Part shown: in pieces, positions 8,118 to 16,744 of the stretch
Layout: each line of letters opens with the position of its first letter
Numbering within the stretch: position 1 is the first letter of the stretch
Assembly (NCBI GenBank): GCA_036570425.1
Contig: DATCYF010000022.1
Location: forward strand, 124,001 to 188,000
Source: Rhizorhapis sp036570425
Lineage (GTDB): Bacteria; Pseudomonadota; Alphaproteobacteria; Sphingomonadales; Sphingomonadaceae
Length of the DNA stretch: 64,000 bases
Direction: 5' to 3'
Program-made: the position numbers and the translations under genes
The notes under the pieces: model-generated
Database searches by the model: none
Told to the model about the DNA's origin: nothing
What the model saw: only the letters and a program-made list of their open reading frames with translations

Positions 8118-9146
8118 TTATGACGCGGGGACGGGGTATCGGTTCAGCGAGCGTCCTTTCCACCACGCGCGAATCCACCGATTAGCGGGCCCTTCGACAT
8201 AGCGATTGATGAGCGCAGCCAGCAGCAGCACGCTGGCAACCGCTGCGGCGAAACCGATGTTCGGCGAAATGCCCGCCGCATCGGCTTTGAACATAATCAC
8301 AAAACCGATGTGCTGGTGAATCAGATAAAGGGGATAGGATATCCTCCCAAGCCCGACCAGCGGCCTGACGCACAGGAATGCAAGCCAGCCGCGCAGCAGG
8401 GCGTAGAAACACGCCGTCAGAATACAGCCGACCAGAAACCGGTCGACCCCTTCCGTGAGCAGCAATGTGGCAAGCACGAAAGTAAGCAATGGCGCTTGTT
8501 GACGCCATGTCCGGTGCCCCGCCCAAATGCGATACGCCACCATCCCGACTGCGAAGAAGCCGACATAGCGCAGCAACAGAACCATGACGATCCGCTCCGG
8601 CAAGTCGGGGACCATCCACCACAGCCATTTGATCGCCAGCCAGCCGAACAGAAGCCGCTCAATGTGGCGCAGCCCGAACACCGCCCATAAGCCCACCATG
8701 CACATATAAAAGGCAAGCTCCACCGTCAGCGTCCAGTAAGCGCCGTCAACGGCTGGCAGGAAGGCAAAGCCCTGAAACATCGTGAAATTCATGGCAATGG
8801 CTGCGTAGGGAATTTCCAGCGCCTGCACATTGCCAAAATATTCCACACCAAGAGTCAGGAGTATCGCTGTCCAGTAAGTGGGATACAGGCGTGCTATGCG
8901 GGCGATGGCGAAATCGGCTGCTGTCTTCACCTTATCGAGAGTGAAGAAGATGGCGAAACCGGAAATAGCGAAGAACAGATAGACCCGGTAATTCCCGCCA
9001 GGAAAGGAGAAGGGCACATGCTGCGCCTTCGGGAACACGTCGTGAAAACGCACGCTATAATGAAAAATGACGACGGCCAAAGCTCCCAGGCCACGAAGCG
9101 CATCCAATTCCTGCAGTCGCGCCTTCGGCCGTGGTTCCGCTGTCAT
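8118..9146 (-). CDS. Membrane acyltransferase, acyltransferase-3 family
   Basis: This 342-residue polytopic inner-membrane protein belongs to the OafA/YrhL-like acyltransferase-3 family, which transfers acetyl or other acyl groups to surface sugars, exopolysaccharide or lipids. The N-terminal signature ELDALRGLGALAVVIFHY carries the conserved arginine and the catalytic-type histidine. The family phrase YRVYLFFAISGFAIFFTL follows near residue 60. About nine to ten hydrophobic segments follow to the C-terminus. It is the second of two adjacent family members, 72 bases apart and on the same strand. The substrate is unknown, and no glycosyltransferase or polysaccharide genes sit next to it in this window. 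Confidence 0.85.
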   Translation of the reverse strand: MTAEPRPKARLQELDALRGLGALAVVIFHYSVRFHDVFPKAQHVPFSFPGGNYRVYLFFAISGFAIFFTLDKVKTAADFAIARIARLYPTYWTAILLTLGVEYFGNVQALEIPYAAIAMNFTMFQGFAFLPAVDGAYWTLTVELAFYMCMVGLWAVFGLRHIERLLFGWLAIKWLWWMVPDLPERIVMVLLLRYVGFFAVGMVAYRIWAGHRTWRQQAPLLTFVLATLLLTEGVDRFLVGCILTACFYALLRGWLAFLCVRPLVGLGRISYPLYLIHQHIGFVIMFKADAAGISPNIGFAAAVASVLLLAALINRYVEGPANRWIRAWWKGRSLNRYPVPAS

Positions 9147-9218
9147 GAGGACGAATTATCGCAAACTGGTTACGATTCCAGAAACGCCGCCGCCGGAAAA
9201 AGGCCCCCGATATTCCTG

Positions 9219-10379
9219 TTAGACCGGCAACATAGGACCGCTATCCCGCTGGCGGGCAGCATCCTCTCTGCCCTGTCTCAATCGGCCGCCGCTCAACAGA
9301 GTGGCTGTAGCGGGGGCACAGGCCATAAGGGCACGGCCAAGCAGAAGGGTAGCCCCCAACGTCATCAGAGGCTGGAGCAGCAGGAACGGCGGATAGAATG
9401 TTGAACCGAGCGCACCGGTCAACTTGCCGATCAGCGGTCCGGCAAGCCAGATCATGATGAGATGCGCGCAAAACATGAGGAAGGCATAGGGCTCTACCCG
9501 CAGGAAGAGCCCGGCCAGTCTGGAACCAGCTATGCGCCATGCCAATCGCCAGAAGAACAGAGCAGCGGCAAAGCGCAGCGCCAGATCGACACCGGCCATG
9601 ACATGCGGATGAGAGGCGGCGAAGCCGCTGTCGATGGTCGAAAGCCAAATCTTGATGGATGCCAACAGCATGAAAGGAAACGCAGTCACAGCAAATGGCA
9701 GAGACGCCACGCGCATCTCGATCCCGCCGCGGCGGGCCAATATGCCCGCGATAAAGAAAAGAAGGATTGCAGGGCGGAGCAGCAACGGCACTAGCAGGCC
9801 GAAGATGGCCCACACGGCCGTCATCGTCGCCAACAATATCAGCCGCCGCTCCGGCCAACGAACGAGCAGGGGCGCCAACATCATGCAAACGAACAGATCA
9901 CGCAAGAACGCCATCTGGACGTTGGTTTCGTTAGGCGCGGTCAGGCAAAGAAGCTGATTGAAAGCTTCCTGGAAGGAAACCGGGATGGGAGCCTTGAGAA
10001 ACTCCGCATAAGCACCGCCCGATATGATCAGCAATGCCAACAGGTTCCACAGCAGCATGGGCAGCAGGATCGTCCGGGTCTTTCCTCCAATAAACGCGCC
10101 ATAAGTTCGGTGGGAAGCCGACCCTGCAACCAGCCATCCGGAAATCATACCCAGCAACGGCACAGCGCTTCGGCCTAAAAGCTCCATCAGCACCCATCGG
10201 AATACTCCCTGCGTACTGCTGTCCGCAAGCGTCAGCCGACCTCCATCCAGCCCTGTCCAGGCATGAACATAGACCACCCCGAAAATGCACAGAACGCGCG
10301 CAACAGCGATCGCGGTAGAAAGCCGTGTTTTCGAAAGGCCGTCCGGATCGGATGAAAAATTATAGCGAAGGTTCAGCAA
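9219..10379 (-). CDS. Second membrane acyltransferase-3 family protein
   Basis: This is another polytopic acyltransferase-3 type protein of about 386 residues. The N-terminal helix has VARVLCIFGVVYVHAW with the conserved arginine and histidine, and the membrane phrase LLGRSAVPLLGMISGWLVAG follows. It resembles the acyltransferases annotated near polysaccharide clusters more than the neighbouring OafA-like protein, and the two are only distantly similar by eye. The start is uncertain: the TTG at 10379 is the only start codon before the first membrane helix, and no clear ribosome-binding site precedes it. Function and substrate cannot be assigned. Confidence 0.75.
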   Translation of the reverse strand: MLNLRYNFSSDPDGLSKTRLSTAIAVARVLCIFGVVYVHAWTGLDGGRLTLADSSTQGVFRWVLMELLGRSAVPLLGMISGWLVAGSASHRTYGAFIGGKTRTILLPMLLWNLLALLIISGGAYAEFLKAPIPVSFQEAFNQLLCLTAPNETNVQMAFLRDLFVCMMLAPLLVRWPERRLILLATMTAVWAIFGLLVPLLLRPAILLFFIAGILARRGGIEMRVASLPFAVTAFPFMLLASIKIWLSTIDSGFAASHPHVMAGVDLALRFAAALFFWRLAWRIAGSRLAGLFLRVEPYAFLMFCAHLIMIWLAGPLIGKLTGALGSTFYPPFLLLQPLMTLGATLLLGRALMACAPATATLLSGGRLRQGREDAARQRDSGPMLPV

Positions 10380-10480
10380 GATCGGCCAAAATATTGTGGA
10401 TCAAACACGGGGAAGCAACCTTTAACCATCCATGCAATGGCAACGTAATACGATACGCCGCCGTTATGACATCTTTCGGT

Positions 10481-11155
10481 TCACTCCGATGCCGCTTCTC
10501 CTTTGAAACCTTGCGCAATCACATACCATTCGCTGCTGCCCTTGCGGCTTGCGGGCGGTTTGGCATGCTTGATGGTGGTGAAATGCTTCTTGAGCACGGA
10601 GAGCAGATCATGGTCAGTGCCGCCCGCAAACACCTTTGCCACGAAGGCGCCACCTTTCTGCAGATTTTCGATAGCGAACCAGGCCGCCGCCTCGACCAGC
10701 GCCATAGTGCGCAGATGATCCGTCTGAGCGTGGCCCACAGTGTTCGCCGCCATGTCGGACAGGATCAGATCAGGCTGAGCGCCTAACGCCTCACGCAGGA
10801 TGTCCGGTGCACGTTCGTCCATGAAGTCCATCTGAAACAAGGTGACGTCGGGAATGGCGTCTGTCGGCAGCAGGTCGATACCCACAACCTGCGCTTTCGG
10901 GCTCAACTTCTTGACTACCTGAGCCCAGCCGCCCGGCGCAACGCCGAGATCGACGACATGCCTCGCCTGCCGGATCAGCCGGTATTTCTCATCCAGTTCG
11001 ATGAGCTTGTAGGCCGCGCGGCTGCGATAGCCTTCCGCTTTCGCCTTCTTCACATAAGGATCGTTGAGTTGCCGCTCCAGCCAACGAGTGGACTGGGCCG
11101 TCCGCCCTTTCGCCGTTTTGACGCGCACCCGCCCAGCGCCGCCGCCTCTAGCCAT
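10481..11155 (-). CDS. rlmE: 23S rRNA (uridine-2'-O)-methyltransferase RlmE (FtsJ/RrmJ)
   Basis: RlmE methylates the 2'-OH of U2552 in the A-loop of 23S rRNA and supports late 50S assembly. The 224-residue protein has a basic N-terminal tail, then the Rossmann methyltransferase core. The SAM motif is VVDLGVAPGGWAQ near residue 68. The catalytic K-D-K-E set is visible in SRAAYKLIE, LSDMAANTVG, FVAKVF and SSEWYVIA. The gene follows ppx with a 15-base gap on the same strand, so the two are probably co-transcribed; this pairing is frequent in alphaproteobacteria. Confidence 0.95.
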   Translation of the reverse strand: MARGGGAGRVRVKTAKGRTAQSTRWLERQLNDPYVKKAKAEGYRSRAAYKLIELDEKYRLIRQARHVVDLGVAPGGWAQVVKKLSPKAQVVGIDLLPTDAIPDVTLFQMDFMDERAPDILREALGAQPDLILSDMAANTVGHAQTDHLRTMALVEAAAWFAIENLQKGGAFVAKVFAGGTDHDLLSVLKKHFTTIKHAKPPASRKGSSEWYVIAQGFKGEAASE

Positions 11156-11170
11156 GATGCACCGGACCCA

Positions 11171-12238
11171 TCACAGCGCAATTCCGTCGCGTTCCATCAA
11201 GCCTCGCAAAATGCCTTCGCGGATTCCCCGATCCGCAACGCCCAGCCGCTCGGCAGGCCAGATGTCGAGTATGCATTCTAGTATCGCGCAACCCGCAACA
11301 ACCAGATCAGCGCGTTCATGGCCAATGCAGGGCAATTCCCGCCGCTCGTCCAATGACATGGCGGACAGGCGCATGCTGATGTCGCGCATAGATGCTGACG
11401 GCACGATCAGGCCGTCAATGACTCGCCGGTCATAGCGCGGCAATTCCAGATGCAGGCTGGCGAGCGTCGTCACCGTGCCGCTGGTGCCAAGCAGGCGGAC
11501 ACCCGTCTTATATCGGGGCAGCCGTTCCGCAAAGGGACGGAAGCTCTCTGTCACCCGCTCCCGCATCCTGGCATAGGCGGCAATTCGCGCTTCGGCATCA
11601 CCGGGATCGAACGGCTCGCTTTCAGTGAGCGACACGACGCCCCAAGGCGCGCTTTGCCAATCCAGGATATGCGGAGCAGGCCCTTCCGTGTCGACCAGCA
11701 CAAGTTCAGTCGATCCCCCGCCAATGTCAAAGATGAGCGCGGGCCCGTCCCCCGGTTCCAGCAGGATGTGGCAGCCAAGCACTGCCAGCCGCGCCTCTTC
11801 CTCAGCAGTGATAATGTCAAGCGCGATACCGGTTTCCCGATAAACCCGTTGAATGAAAGCCGCCCCATTGCTCGCCTGACGGCAAGCCTCGGTCGCGACT
11901 GAGCGCGCCAACGCCACATGGCGGCGGCGCAGCTTTTCCGCGCAGACAGACAGGGCGGCAATGGCCCGATCCATGGCAGCGTCGCACAAGCCGCCATTCG
12001 TGGCCAAGCCCTCGCCTAATCGCACGATACGCGAAAAAGCGTCGACCACGATGAAACCATCGGCGGAGGGCTTTGCGATCAGAAGGCGGCAATTATTGGT
12101 GCCTAGATCAATCGCCGCATAAGCATTCCTGCGGGACCACCGCCCGTCTGGACTGGGCAGTTTTGCCGCCATGGCCCGGCTGCCATTTTCCCCGCTGGCG
12201 CCGGTACTTTGCGGCGATGGCGATCCGTAATAAGCCAT
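11171..12238 (-). CDS. Ppx/GppA family exopolyphosphatase
   Basis: This family hydrolyses terminal phosphates from polyphosphate or the 5' phosphate of pppGpp. The 355-residue protein has the ASKHA-fold phosphate-1 motif AAIDLGTNNCRLLIA near residue 41 and the phosphate-2 motif IFDIGGGSTELVLVD near residue 170. LATNGG and ATEACRQASNG also match family landmarks. It is a short, single-unit form without the C-terminal HD extension of E. coli Ppx. The first 35 residues are low-complexity and poorly conserved, so an internal start near MAAKLPSPDGRW (about 12172) is possible. It precedes rlmE in the same operon. Whether polyphosphate or pppGpp is the main substrate cannot be told. Confidence 0.88.
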   Translation of the reverse strand: MAYYGSPSPQSTGASGENGSRAMAAKLPSPDGRWSRRNAYAAIDLGTNNCRLLIAKPSADGFIVVDAFSRIVRLGEGLATNGGLCDAAMDRAIAALSVCAEKLRRRHVALARSVATEACRQASNGAAFIQRVYRETGIALDIITAEEEARLAVLGCHILLEPGDGPALIFDIGGGSTELVLVDTEGPAPHILDWQSAPWGVVSLTESEPFDPGDAEARIAAYARMRERVTESFRPFAERLPRYKTGVRLLGTSGTVTTLASLHLELPRYDRRVIDGLIVPSASMRDISMRLSAMSLDERRELPCIGHERADLVVAGCAILECILDIWPAERLGVADRGIREGILRGLMERDGIAL

Positions 12239-12554
12239 GGCCGTAACTCACTTTATGTTTTCCGGATCGGGTGATGCCGCCGGTACTTGCCATCAAGTTA
12301 AGCGGAAGCGAGCCAGACTGCAAGGCGGGAACGGGAAGGGAACACACATGGAAGTTCAGGAAGCTCAGGATCATGAAAGGCGAAAAGCCTGCTTTCCCGC
12401 AGAATGGGGAAAGAAGGTCTGGAATTGCGGGAAGTTAGTGTGGGGGCCGCCTCCTTCCTTCGCGGAAGCGGTTCCCCTCACCCCTCACTCTATGAGGCCC
12501 GGCTCAGCGGGATCAAATATTCGTTGTCCTCTCAGATAGAAAGGACAAGTTCTG
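12239..12554. other. Intergenic gap with no convincing gene
   Basis: This 316-base stretch separates the end of the TPR gene from the start of ppx and should hold the ppx promoter. An open frame of 63 codons on the plus strand (12348-12539) has a good-looking GGGAAGGGA ribosome-binding site, but its translation has no recognisable feature. Imperfect short hairpins occur at 12524-12548 (TTGTCCT with AGGACAA) and near 12450-12475. Neither has a T-run. Confidence 0.5.
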
Positions 12555-13334
12555 TCAGCTCGCCGTGCCGGTCATGATCTCGATGGATGGCTTATTGACT
12601 GCATCAATCGTGCCGTCAGCCATCATCGTCTTGCCCATGGCAACGGCTTCATCCCTGACGGCCTTATCTTCGCTCGTCTGGCTCAGCCCAATGAGAGCGG
12701 ACAAAAGCAGGTTCTTGCTTACAGCGTCCGTAGGCGCAGCCGTTGCGGATTTCCTGGCCAGTTCAGTGGCTTCCTTGTAATAGCCATTGGCAGTCGCCTT
12801 GTCCTGCCCGGACAGCGACTTGTTGCCAAGTTGTACCAGCATGCCTGCAAGGATGTTGCGGCTGTTGGCATCAGCCGGTTTCGCCGCCACGATCTTTCGC
12901 CATTGCGGCAGCGCTTCCTGGTAAAGGCTAATCACCGCATCGAAATTCTGTACCGCTGCCTGCGCCGCCGCATCCGCATAAAGCGTATTGGCCAGGAAAC
13001 TTACGTAATCCATATTATTCGGCTGCACCTTTACGGCAGTGCGGATCGCGGGCAGAGCACCCTCATATTTCGCGATTGCGCCTGCATTGTTGGCAGCCTG
13101 CTGCAACTGCTGACCAGCCGTAAAGTCAGCCACAGCCTGATTGAAAGCGGCGATCTGCTCCTGGGTCATCTTGCCGGCTGGAGCCTCCGTCGAAGGTTGC
13201 GCCGGCGTTGGCGCAGGCGCTGCCGTCGATGCTGCGGGCTCCTGAGCGGGGGCGGCTTGCTCCTGTGCCAGAGCAGGGGCCGCAGCGGCCGAAAGGCCAA
13301 TGCACAGCAAGGCGGCGAAAGCGGGTTTCGTCAC
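12555..13334 (-). CDS. Exported tetratricopeptide-type protein
   Basis: The protein is predicted to be periplasmic and helical. The N-terminal signal peptide TKPAFAALLCIGLSAAAAPA ends near ALAQ. A low-complexity Ala/Pro/Gln/Glu linker of about 45 residues follows. The remaining roughly 190 residues form helical TPR-like repeats, with phrases such as AIAKYEGALPAIRTAVKVQPNN, LYQEALPQWRKIVAAKPADANSR and YYKEATELARKSATAAPTDA. I chose the GTG at 13334 because a GGAG site sits 9 bases upstream; an ATG at 13349, five codons earlier, lacks a ribosome-binding site. The protein may act as a scaffold in the envelope, but no partner is evident from the neighbours. Confidence 0.75.
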   Translation of the reverse strand: MTKPAFAALLCIGLSAAAAPALAQEQAAPAQEPAASTAAPAPTPAQPSTEAPAGKMTQEQIAAFNQAVADFTAGQQLQQAANNAGAIAKYEGALPAIRTAVKVQPNNMDYVSFLANTLYADAAAQAAVQNFDAVISLYQEALPQWRKIVAAKPADANSRNILAGMLVQLGNKSLSGQDKATANGYYKEATELARKSATAAPTDAVSKNLLLSALIGLSQTSEDKAVRDEAVAMGKTMMADGTIDAVNKPSIEIMTGTAS

Positions 13335-13421
13335 TGTTGAATTCTCCATTATCAGTTGGCGCGGCCGTGTAAGGGAAACATGCCGCTCATAAATTGCTCA
13401 AGATGGGCGCGACAGTGGCCG

Positions 13422-14117
13422 CTACCCGCGTGCGAGTGTACAGAACGAGACGCAATCGTCAAATTCCGCCCGCTTTTTAGCGAATTTCTCCGCCGCAAGA
13501 GCATCCTCACCCCACATTTCAAACTGCCACAACTCATCCAGCTGGGCCGCATTCCATATAGTTTCGGCATCCGCCGCACCTTCAAGCAAGGCCAAGGATG
13601 CCACCACTGACCCCGTCAAAGAAACGATTGGCGACAAACCGGCCAGTATGAACGGTGAATGGCTGCGCACGGCGGAACGCAGTCTGTCCAATGTAACCTC
13701 CGGCTGCGGTGCATGCATGATGCCGCTGACGATCGTGAAATGAACATCATAGCGCTGTGCCGCCCAATCCAGCAGCGGGTCCCACGCCGCCGCCTGCCGC
13801 GCCACCAACGCTGCGGGCGCGTCGGCGCGATAGCAGAGGAGATCGCTTTCGCTATAAACATGAATGCCCGCCGCGAAGGAGGCTGGGTCAGGCATGATCC
13901 GGTCGATCGCGGCATTGGCCAGCCCCGTAAAGCGCATGGCGCGGGGTTCGATCTTCTCACCCTGCTCTGCCCATTCCCGCGCGATGCGTTCTGCGAGCGC
14001 CAGCGTGGGGGCTGTCAGCAGGGCACGTCCGGGCGTTCGAACTGGGCGGCCGTCGAGAGCTATGCCAAAGCCTTCGTCCTGCGGAACAGCGGCGGCTTCC
14101 GTGTAGAAACGTTTCAT
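13422..14117 (-). CDS. ATP12 family F1-ATPase assembly chaperone
   Basis: ATP12 proteins bind the free alpha subunit of F1-ATPase during assembly; the family is shared by mitochondria and alphaproteobacteria. The 231-residue protein begins MKRFYTEAAAV and has the family phrases FGIALDGRPVRTPGRALL, LANAAIDRI, YSESDLLCYRAD and WDPLLDWAAQRYDV. The C-terminal helical part carries LDELWQFEMWGED, which is strongly conserved in ATP12. It is the promoter-distal member of a minus-strand run that includes crcB, a pseudouridine synthase, a HAD phosphatase and a small membrane protein. That gene order recurs in sphingomonads as far as I know. Confidence 0.92.
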   Translation of the reverse strand: MKRFYTEAAAVPQDEGFGIALDGRPVRTPGRALLTAPTLALAERIAREWAEQGEKIEPRAMRFTGLANAAIDRIMPDPASFAAGIHVYSESDLLCYRADAPAALVARQAAAWDPLLDWAAQRYDVHFTIVSGIMHAPQPEVTLDRLRSAVRSHSPFILAGLSPIVSLTGSVVASLALLEGAADAETIWNAAQLDELWQFEMWGEDALAAEKFAKKRAEFDDCVSFCTLARG

Positions 14118-14180
14118 GGCCTTACTTCGTCATTTCCGCCAAGGCGGATAGAAAATGGAAGGGAATCCCCGCAACTATCC

Positions 14181-14447
14181 TCACGGTGCGGGGGGCGGCG
14201 TGCGCCAGGCGCGGGCAAGAAGGCGGGGTATGATGATGGTCTGGAACATGCCGACGCAGGCGATGATTGCGCCCATGATCTTCGCCTTCTCGCCCGACAC
14301 GAAACTGAATTTCTGGAGCATGATCAGGAAGCCGAACATCAGGATAAATACGCCGCTCAGACGAAAAAGGCTCAGGGCGAAAAAGCGCTGCTTCGCGGCT
14401 GCTTCTCGCGCCCTTTGTTCATCGGTCACTGGGGAAACGTCACTCAT
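14181..14447 (-). CDS. Small two-helix membrane protein of unknown function
   Basis: This is an 88-residue protein with a polar N-terminus (about 25 residues) and two hydrophobic segments, FRLSGVFILMFGFLIMLQKF and IMGAIIACVGMFQTIIIP. A positively charged, proline-rich tail ends in PPPAP. The layout suggests a hairpin in the inner membrane with both ends in the cytoplasm. Its start overlaps the 3' end of the HAD phosphatase gene by 8 bases, so it is translationally coupled and genuine. It lies just upstream of the ATP12 gene. I do not recognise a named family, and a role with its operon partners is unproven. Confidence 0.75.
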   Translation of the reverse strand: MSDVSPVTDEQRAREAAAKQRFFALSLFRLSGVFILMFGFLIMLQKFSFVSGEKAKIMGAIIACVGMFQTIIIPRLLARAWRTPPPAP

Positions 14448-15102
14448 GCCCGCCTATATGGCGATAGAGTTCGCCCGCGTCCACCGCAACGCTTAGCGCG
14501 CCTGCCATCACCAACTCTTTGCGTGAATGATAACCCCAACCGACGCCCAGTGCGCGGGTTCCGGCATTCACAGCCATTTCCATATCGAAGCTGGTGTCGC
14601 CGATCATCGCCGTCGTTTCAGCGACCGCGCCCGCATCAGCCATCGCCTGTTCAATCATGGACGGGTGCGGCTTGGATGGGTGCCGGTCAGCCGTCTGCAA
14701 TGTCACGAAGCGGGCGGAAAGCCCATGACTTGCGAGACAGAGATTAAGCCCGCGGTCGGACTTCCCGGTCGCCACGCCCAACAACCAGCCATCGGCATCC
14801 AGCCGTTCGATCAGTTCGGCAACGCCCTCAAATAGCGGCTCATCCACGACGCCCTGCCCTCGCATCGCTTGAAACATCAACTTGTACTGATCGGCCATAT
14901 GCATATGGAAATCCGCCTCGGCATCGGGCAGGAGAACCGCCATGGCCTGCGGCAGGCTGAGTCCGACCACCGCCAGAGTATGATGCCGGGGCGGTGGCGC
15001 CAACTTCACCGCTTCGAAGGCCCGGTCCATGGCCGTGCAGATATTATGCTGACTGTCGACCAGGGTTCCGTCGCAATCGAACAGCGCAAGGCGATTGGCC
15101 AT
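14440..15102 (-). CDS. HAD-family hydrolase, phosphoglycolate-phosphatase-like
   Basis: This is a 220-residue cytoplasmic phosphatase of the HAD superfamily, subfamily with an alpha-helical cap. Motif I is LFDCDGTLVDS near residue 7 with both catalytic aspartates. Motif II is the threonine in GVATGKSDRGL, and motif III/IV is KPHPSM followed by MIGDTSFDMEMAVNAG. The family repairs or recycles small phosphate esters such as 2-phosphoglycolate, but side activities are broad, so the physiological substrate is not certain. The start overlaps the end of the pseudouridine synthase gene (TAATG). The downstream overlap with the small membrane gene supports a single transcript. Confidence 0.88.
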   Translation of the reverse strand: MANRLALFDCDGTLVDSQHNICTAMDRAFEAVKLAPPPRHHTLAVVGLSLPQAMAVLLPDAEADFHMHMADQYKLMFQAMRGQGVVDEPLFEGVAELIERLDADGWLLGVATGKSDRGLNLCLASHGLSARFVTLQTADRHPSKPHPSMIEQAMADAGAVAETTAMIGDTSFDMEMAVNAGTRALGVGWGYHSRKELVMAGALSVAVDAGELYRHIGGHE

Positions 15103-16370
15103 TATCGTCCTCGTGAACGCCGTTCCCCGCGTTTTTCCTTGCGCACCTGCTTGGCGTGCGCTTTTGCGAATTGCTTCAATTGCTCGCGTGTCGGCTCGGG
15201 TTTGCCTTCGTCCAGCGGCAGATCGCCCAGTGACATGTCAAAGGCAAGATCATTGATGCTTTCGGCGAAATGCTGGGGCAGTTCCGCCGTTACGTCGATC
15301 TTGCCGCCATCGGGATGATCGATGCGGATTCGCCGGGCATGGAGGTGCATTTTCCTGCTGATCGTGCCGGTCAGGAACGCGTCCTTGCCGCCATATTTAC
15401 CGTCCCCCACGATCGGGTGTCCGATTGCCGCCATATGCACGCGAAGCTGGTGCGTGCGTCCGGTATAGGGTTGCAGTTCGACCCAGCAGGCGCGGTTTCC
15501 GGCGCGCTCTATAACGCGGTAGCGCGTGCGTGCGGGAAGCCCTTCCTTCTCGTCCACATGCATTTTTTCTCCTCCGGTGCCCGGCTGCTTGGCAAGGGCA
15601 AGCTCGATCATGCCATCATCGATGGAGGGCACGCCTACAACCAGCGCCCAATAGACCTTACGCGCCGTACGGCTGGAAAAGCTCTTTGCGAAGAAAGCCG
15701 CCGCGCGCGACGTGCGGGCCAGCACCAGCGCTCCGGACGTGTCCTTGTCCAACCGGTGAACCAGCTTGGGCCGTCCCTCAGCGTCGAAGATCAATGCGTC
15801 CAGCAAGCCGTCCAGGTGCTCAGTCGTCTTTGTCCCCCCTTGCGTGGCAAGCCCCGGAGGCTTGTTGACGACGATCGCCTGCGGATCCTTGTAGATGACC
15901 ATGTCCTGCGCAAAAGCGATTTCGTCTTCGCTGAGGTCAATGGTGCGCACCCGCTTCACAGGCGCTGCAGCCTTTACTTCGGGGGGCACGCGAATGACCT
16001 GCCCTTCGGCGACCCGGTCGCCCGGCGTAGCGCGCGCGCCATCGACGCGGAGCTGCCCCGTCCGTGCCCACCGCGAAACGATGTTGAAGCCGACATCAGG
16101 CAGATGCCGCTTGAACCAACGATCCAGCCGGATGCCGTCATCGTCCGACTGCACCCTGAATTGCCGCACATCCTGAACCACGCCGCCCTTTCCCGTGGCG
16201 CGCGCCTTTTCCGGCTTTTTCGCGGGCGGTTTCGGTGTTGCCTTGCGCGCTGCAGCAGCCTTTGGCGCGCTTCGTGCCCTTGCCGGCGCCTTCGGTCCCG
16301 ATTTTAAGGGTCCCGCCTTGCCACCTGGTTTTCTGCCGCTCTTCGGTCCTGGTCCGCGAGGCACCCTCAT
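15102..16370 (-). CDS. RluA/RluC-family large-subunit pseudouridine synthase with basic N-terminal extension
   Basis: The enzyme isomerises specific uridines in rRNA to pseudouridine. Of its 422 residues, about the first 65 are a Lys/Pro/Ala/Arg-rich tail that is probably disordered and RNA-binding. An S4 domain follows (about 75-135: IRLDRWFKRHLP and LRVDGARATPGDRV). The catalytic core contains the RluA signature HRLDKDTSGALVLART with the catalytic aspartate, then YTGRTHQLRVHMAAIGHPIVGD. It matches RluC- or RluD-like enzymes; the exact target site cannot be assigned by eye. The C-terminus is again basic (KEKRGERRSRGR). It overlaps crcB upstream (ATGA) and the HAD gene downstream. Confidence 0.9.
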   Translation of the reverse strand: MRVPRGPGPKSGRKPGGKAGPLKSGPKAPARARSAPKAAAARKATPKPPAKKPEKARATGKGGVVQDVRQFRVQSDDDGIRLDRWFKRHLPDVGFNIVSRWARTGQLRVDGARATPGDRVAEGQVIRVPPEVKAAAPVKRVRTIDLSEDEIAFAQDMVIYKDPQAIVVNKPPGLATQGGTKTTEHLDGLLDALIFDAEGRPKLVHRLDKDTSGALVLARTSRAAAFFAKSFSSRTARKVYWALVVGVPSIDDGMIELALAKQPGTGGEKMHVDEKEGLPARTRYRVIERAGNRACWVELQPYTGRTHQLRVHMAAIGHPIVGDGKYGGKDAFLTGTISRKMHLHARRIRIDHPDGGKIDVTAELPQHFAESINDLAFDMSLGDLPLDEGKPEPTREQLKQFAKAHAKQVRKEKRGERRSRGR

Positions 16371-16744
16371 GCCGTTACCCTCATTGTCCAGAGGCCGAGC
16401 GCCAGCATGCCGACAGCCCCCACGACGGACAGTAGGACATAGCCAAGGCCTTGAACCATCTGTCCGCGCTCCAGCATCAGCATCACCTCAAGGCTGAAGG
16501 AGGAAAATGTTGTGAAGCCCCCCAGCACGCCAACGGCAAGCAACAGGCGGATAGCCTCGCCACCATCAATGAACCGCCCCAAAACACCAACCAGCAACCC
16601 CATGGCGAGGCCGCCCAGCAGGTTGGCCGCAAGGGTGCCCCAAGGATAGCCGGGGCCCATTGCATGAGTCATCAGCCGGCCAAGCTGGTATCGGCAGGCC
16701 GCGCCTATCGCGCCGCCCGCCATAACAAGAAGGGTGTTTTGCAT
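16367..16744 (-). CDS. crcB: Fluoride channel CrcB/FluC
   Basis: This 125-residue small membrane protein exports fluoride from the cytoplasm as a dual-topology dimer. The diagnostic motifs are GGAIGAACRYQLGR near residue 10, WGTLAANLLGG near residue 37, and GGFTTFSSFSLE near residue 73 with the phenylalanine box and the sodium-site threonines. The frame extends 29 codons upstream, but the ATG at 16744 gives the standard CrcB beginning. I looked for a fluoride riboswitch in the 100 bases upstream and saw none. The gene leads a run of overlapping minus-strand genes encoding RNA-modification and other proteins. Confidence 0.93.
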   Translation of the reverse strand: MQNTLLVMAGGAIGAACRYQLGRLMTHAMGPGYPWGTLAANLLGGLAMGLLVGVLGRFIDGGEAIRLLLAVGVLGGFTTFSSFSLEVMLMLERGQMVQGLGYVLLSVVGAVGMLALGLWTMRVTA

